NCBI GenBank assembly: GCA_902477915.1
Contig: CABSJA010000060.1
Span: 1 to 6,928 of the forward strand
Length of the DNA stretch: 6,928 nt
Direction: 5' to 3'
From: an uncultured Veillonella sp.
GTDB lineage: Bacteria; Bacillota; Negativicutes; Veillonellales; Veillonellaceae
The position numbers and the translations under genes were made by a program. The notes beneath the pieces are model-generated. The model worked only from the letters and a program-made list of their open reading frames with translations. It had not been told where the DNA came from and did not search any database. Positions 5,841 to 6,928 of this stretch are shown piece by piece. The stretch's first letter is position 1. Each line of letters starts with the position of its first letter.

Positions 5841-6928
5841 TTATTTTTTCATGCTTCCAGTTTCTGTGAAGCGTTTATGCCAAGAAAGAGCTTCATCAAG
5901 CAACATAGGTGTATGGGCATTCTTTGTTGCAGCTAATGCTTTTTCTAGGTATTCAGTTAACATAGGTTTGTAGTCTGGGTGAGCACATTTTTCAATGATC
6001 AAACGAGCTCTTTCCACTGGGCTCAAACCACGGCAGTCAGCAACACCTTGTTCTGTACAGAAAATCATAGTGTCATGTTCTGGGTGATCCACATGAGATA
6101 CATATGGAACGATAGAACTGATGTCGCCATTTTTAGCAACGGAGTTAGTGCAGAAAATAGTGAGATATGCACTACGTGCAAAGTCACCAGAACCACCAAC
6201 ACCATTCATCATTTTGCTACCCATAATATGAGTAGAGTTTACATTGCCAAAAATATCAAATTCGATAGCGGTATTCATGGCAATGACACCAATACGGCGA
6301 GCAATACCAGGGTTGTTGGAAATTTCTTGCGGACGAAGAATGATTTTTTTACGATATTCATCAATATTCGCATAGAAACGTTTCAACCCATCTGGAGAAG
6401 GACTTAATGCAGTACCGGAACATACAGTTACTTTACCAGCATCAATCAAGTCAAACATACCATCTTGGATTACTTCTGTATAGATGGACAAATCTGTGAA
6501 TGGGCCTTTAGCAAGACCACTGATTACAGCATTTGCTACGGAACCTACACCAGATTGTAATGGAAGCAAGTTTTTAGGTAAACGACCTTCTGCAATTTCT
6601 TGTTCGAAGAATTTGATAAGGTGTTGACTCATTGCTTTTGCATCATCATCGATAGGTGCCAAAGGTCTTGTTGTATCAGGAACATCACAAGGTACTACTG
6701 CAACAATTTTACTTGGATCACAAGGAATTGCTTCAGTACCAATACGATCACCAGGTGTTTCCAATGGAATTGGTTTACGATGTGGTGGATCGAGTGGTTC
6801 ATAGATATCATGCATACCTACCAAGGAAAGTGGTTGGGATACGTTTACTTCCACGATAACTTTTTTAGCTTGACTAACAAATGTTGGAGAGTTACCAACA
6901 GATGTTGTAGGTACTAAAGAGCCATCTT
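5841..6928 (-). CDS. scpC: Acetyl-CoA hydrolase/succinate CoA-transferase family protein, 5'-truncated
   Basis: Probably propionyl-CoA:succinate CoA-transferase, which charges succinate with CoA from propionyl-CoA and frees propionate. The frame is open from the right edge: 361 codons are visible, beginning DGSLVPTTSVGNSPTF, which is ahead of a GTG (6854) that could be mistaken for a start. The whole family is about 500 residues, so roughly 140 N-terminal residues lie outside. NTAIEFDIFGNVNSTH contains the probable catalytic Glu (codon 6263-6261), which forms the glutamyl-CoA thioester in this class; QSGVGSVANAV and MMNGVGGSGDFARSAYL are the Gly-rich CoA-site loops. The gene ends 28 nt before the mutase. 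Sequence alone does not distinguish acetate, propionate or succinate use; the context favours the ScpC-like reaction. The promoter and start of the cluster are not in the window. Confidence 0.92.
   Translation of the reverse strand, partial: DGSLVPTTSVGNSPTFVSQAKKVIVEVNVSQPLSLVGMHDIYEPLDPPHRKPIPLETPGDRIGTEAIPCDPSKIVAVVPCDVPDTTRPLAPIDDDAKAMSQHLIKFFEQEIAEGRLPKNLLPLQSGVGSVANAVISGLAKGPFTDLSIYTEVIQDGMFDLIDAGKVTVCSGTALSPSPDGLKRFYANIDEYRKKIILRPQEISNNPGIARRIGVIAMNTAIEFDIFGNVNSTHIMGSKMMNGVGGSGDFARSAYLTIFCTNSVAKNGDISSIVPYVSHVDHPEHDTMIFCTEQGVADCRGLSPVERARLIIEKCAHPDYKPMLTEYLEKALAATKNAHTPMLLDEALSWHKRFTETGSMKK

Noticed and set aside
6852..6854. GTG at 6854 as the start of a 337-residue CoA-transferase
   Set aside because: The frame stays open upstream to the window edge, and the translation there continues family-like sequence (GSLVPTTSVGNSPTF). 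The codon is internal.

Overview
The window is one tightly packed, unidirectional cluster, all on the minus strand. It reads like a chromosome segment of an anaerobic propionate-forming Negativicute, most probably Veillonella. The grounds are the moderately AT-rich DNA, the strong AGGAGG-type ribosome binding sites, and the decarboxylase gene order mmdA-mmdD-mmdE, which as I recall is the order published for the sodium-pumping methylmalonyl-CoA decarboxylase of Veillonella parvula. The species call comes from memory, not from a search.

Layout in transcription order (right to left): a 5'-truncated acetyl-CoA hydrolase/succinate CoA-transferase (5841-6928, running off the right edge); methylmalonyl-CoA mutase catalytic chain (4166-5812); separate cobalamin-binding mutase chain (3742-4137); a strong stem-loop (3696-3730); the MeaB/ArgK GTPase (2725-3663); methylmalonyl-CoA epimerase (2251-2673); a 151-bp, very AT-rich intergenic stretch with a good sigma70-type promoter and several dyads (2100-2250); then mmdA (570-2099), mmdD (152-496) and the first 42 codons of mmdE (1-128, running off the left edge). 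No convincing plus-strand gene, RNA gene, mobile element or CRISPR array is visible.

Together the genes spell out a catalytic cycle. CoA is moved from propionyl-CoA to succinate, giving succinyl-CoA and propionate. The B12-dependent mutase, maintained by MeaB, turns succinyl-CoA into (R)-methylmalonyl-CoA. The epimerase makes the (S)-isomer. The biotin-dependent membrane decarboxylase releases CO2, regenerates propionyl-CoA and exports Na+. The biotin carrier (mmdC) and the Na+-translocating beta subunit (mmdB) are expected just beyond the left edge.

The individual enzymes are well known, and I did not find an undescribed system. The least explained signals are non-coding: the internal promoter for the decarboxylase genes with nested inverted repeats around it, and the hairpin between the mutase and meaB.
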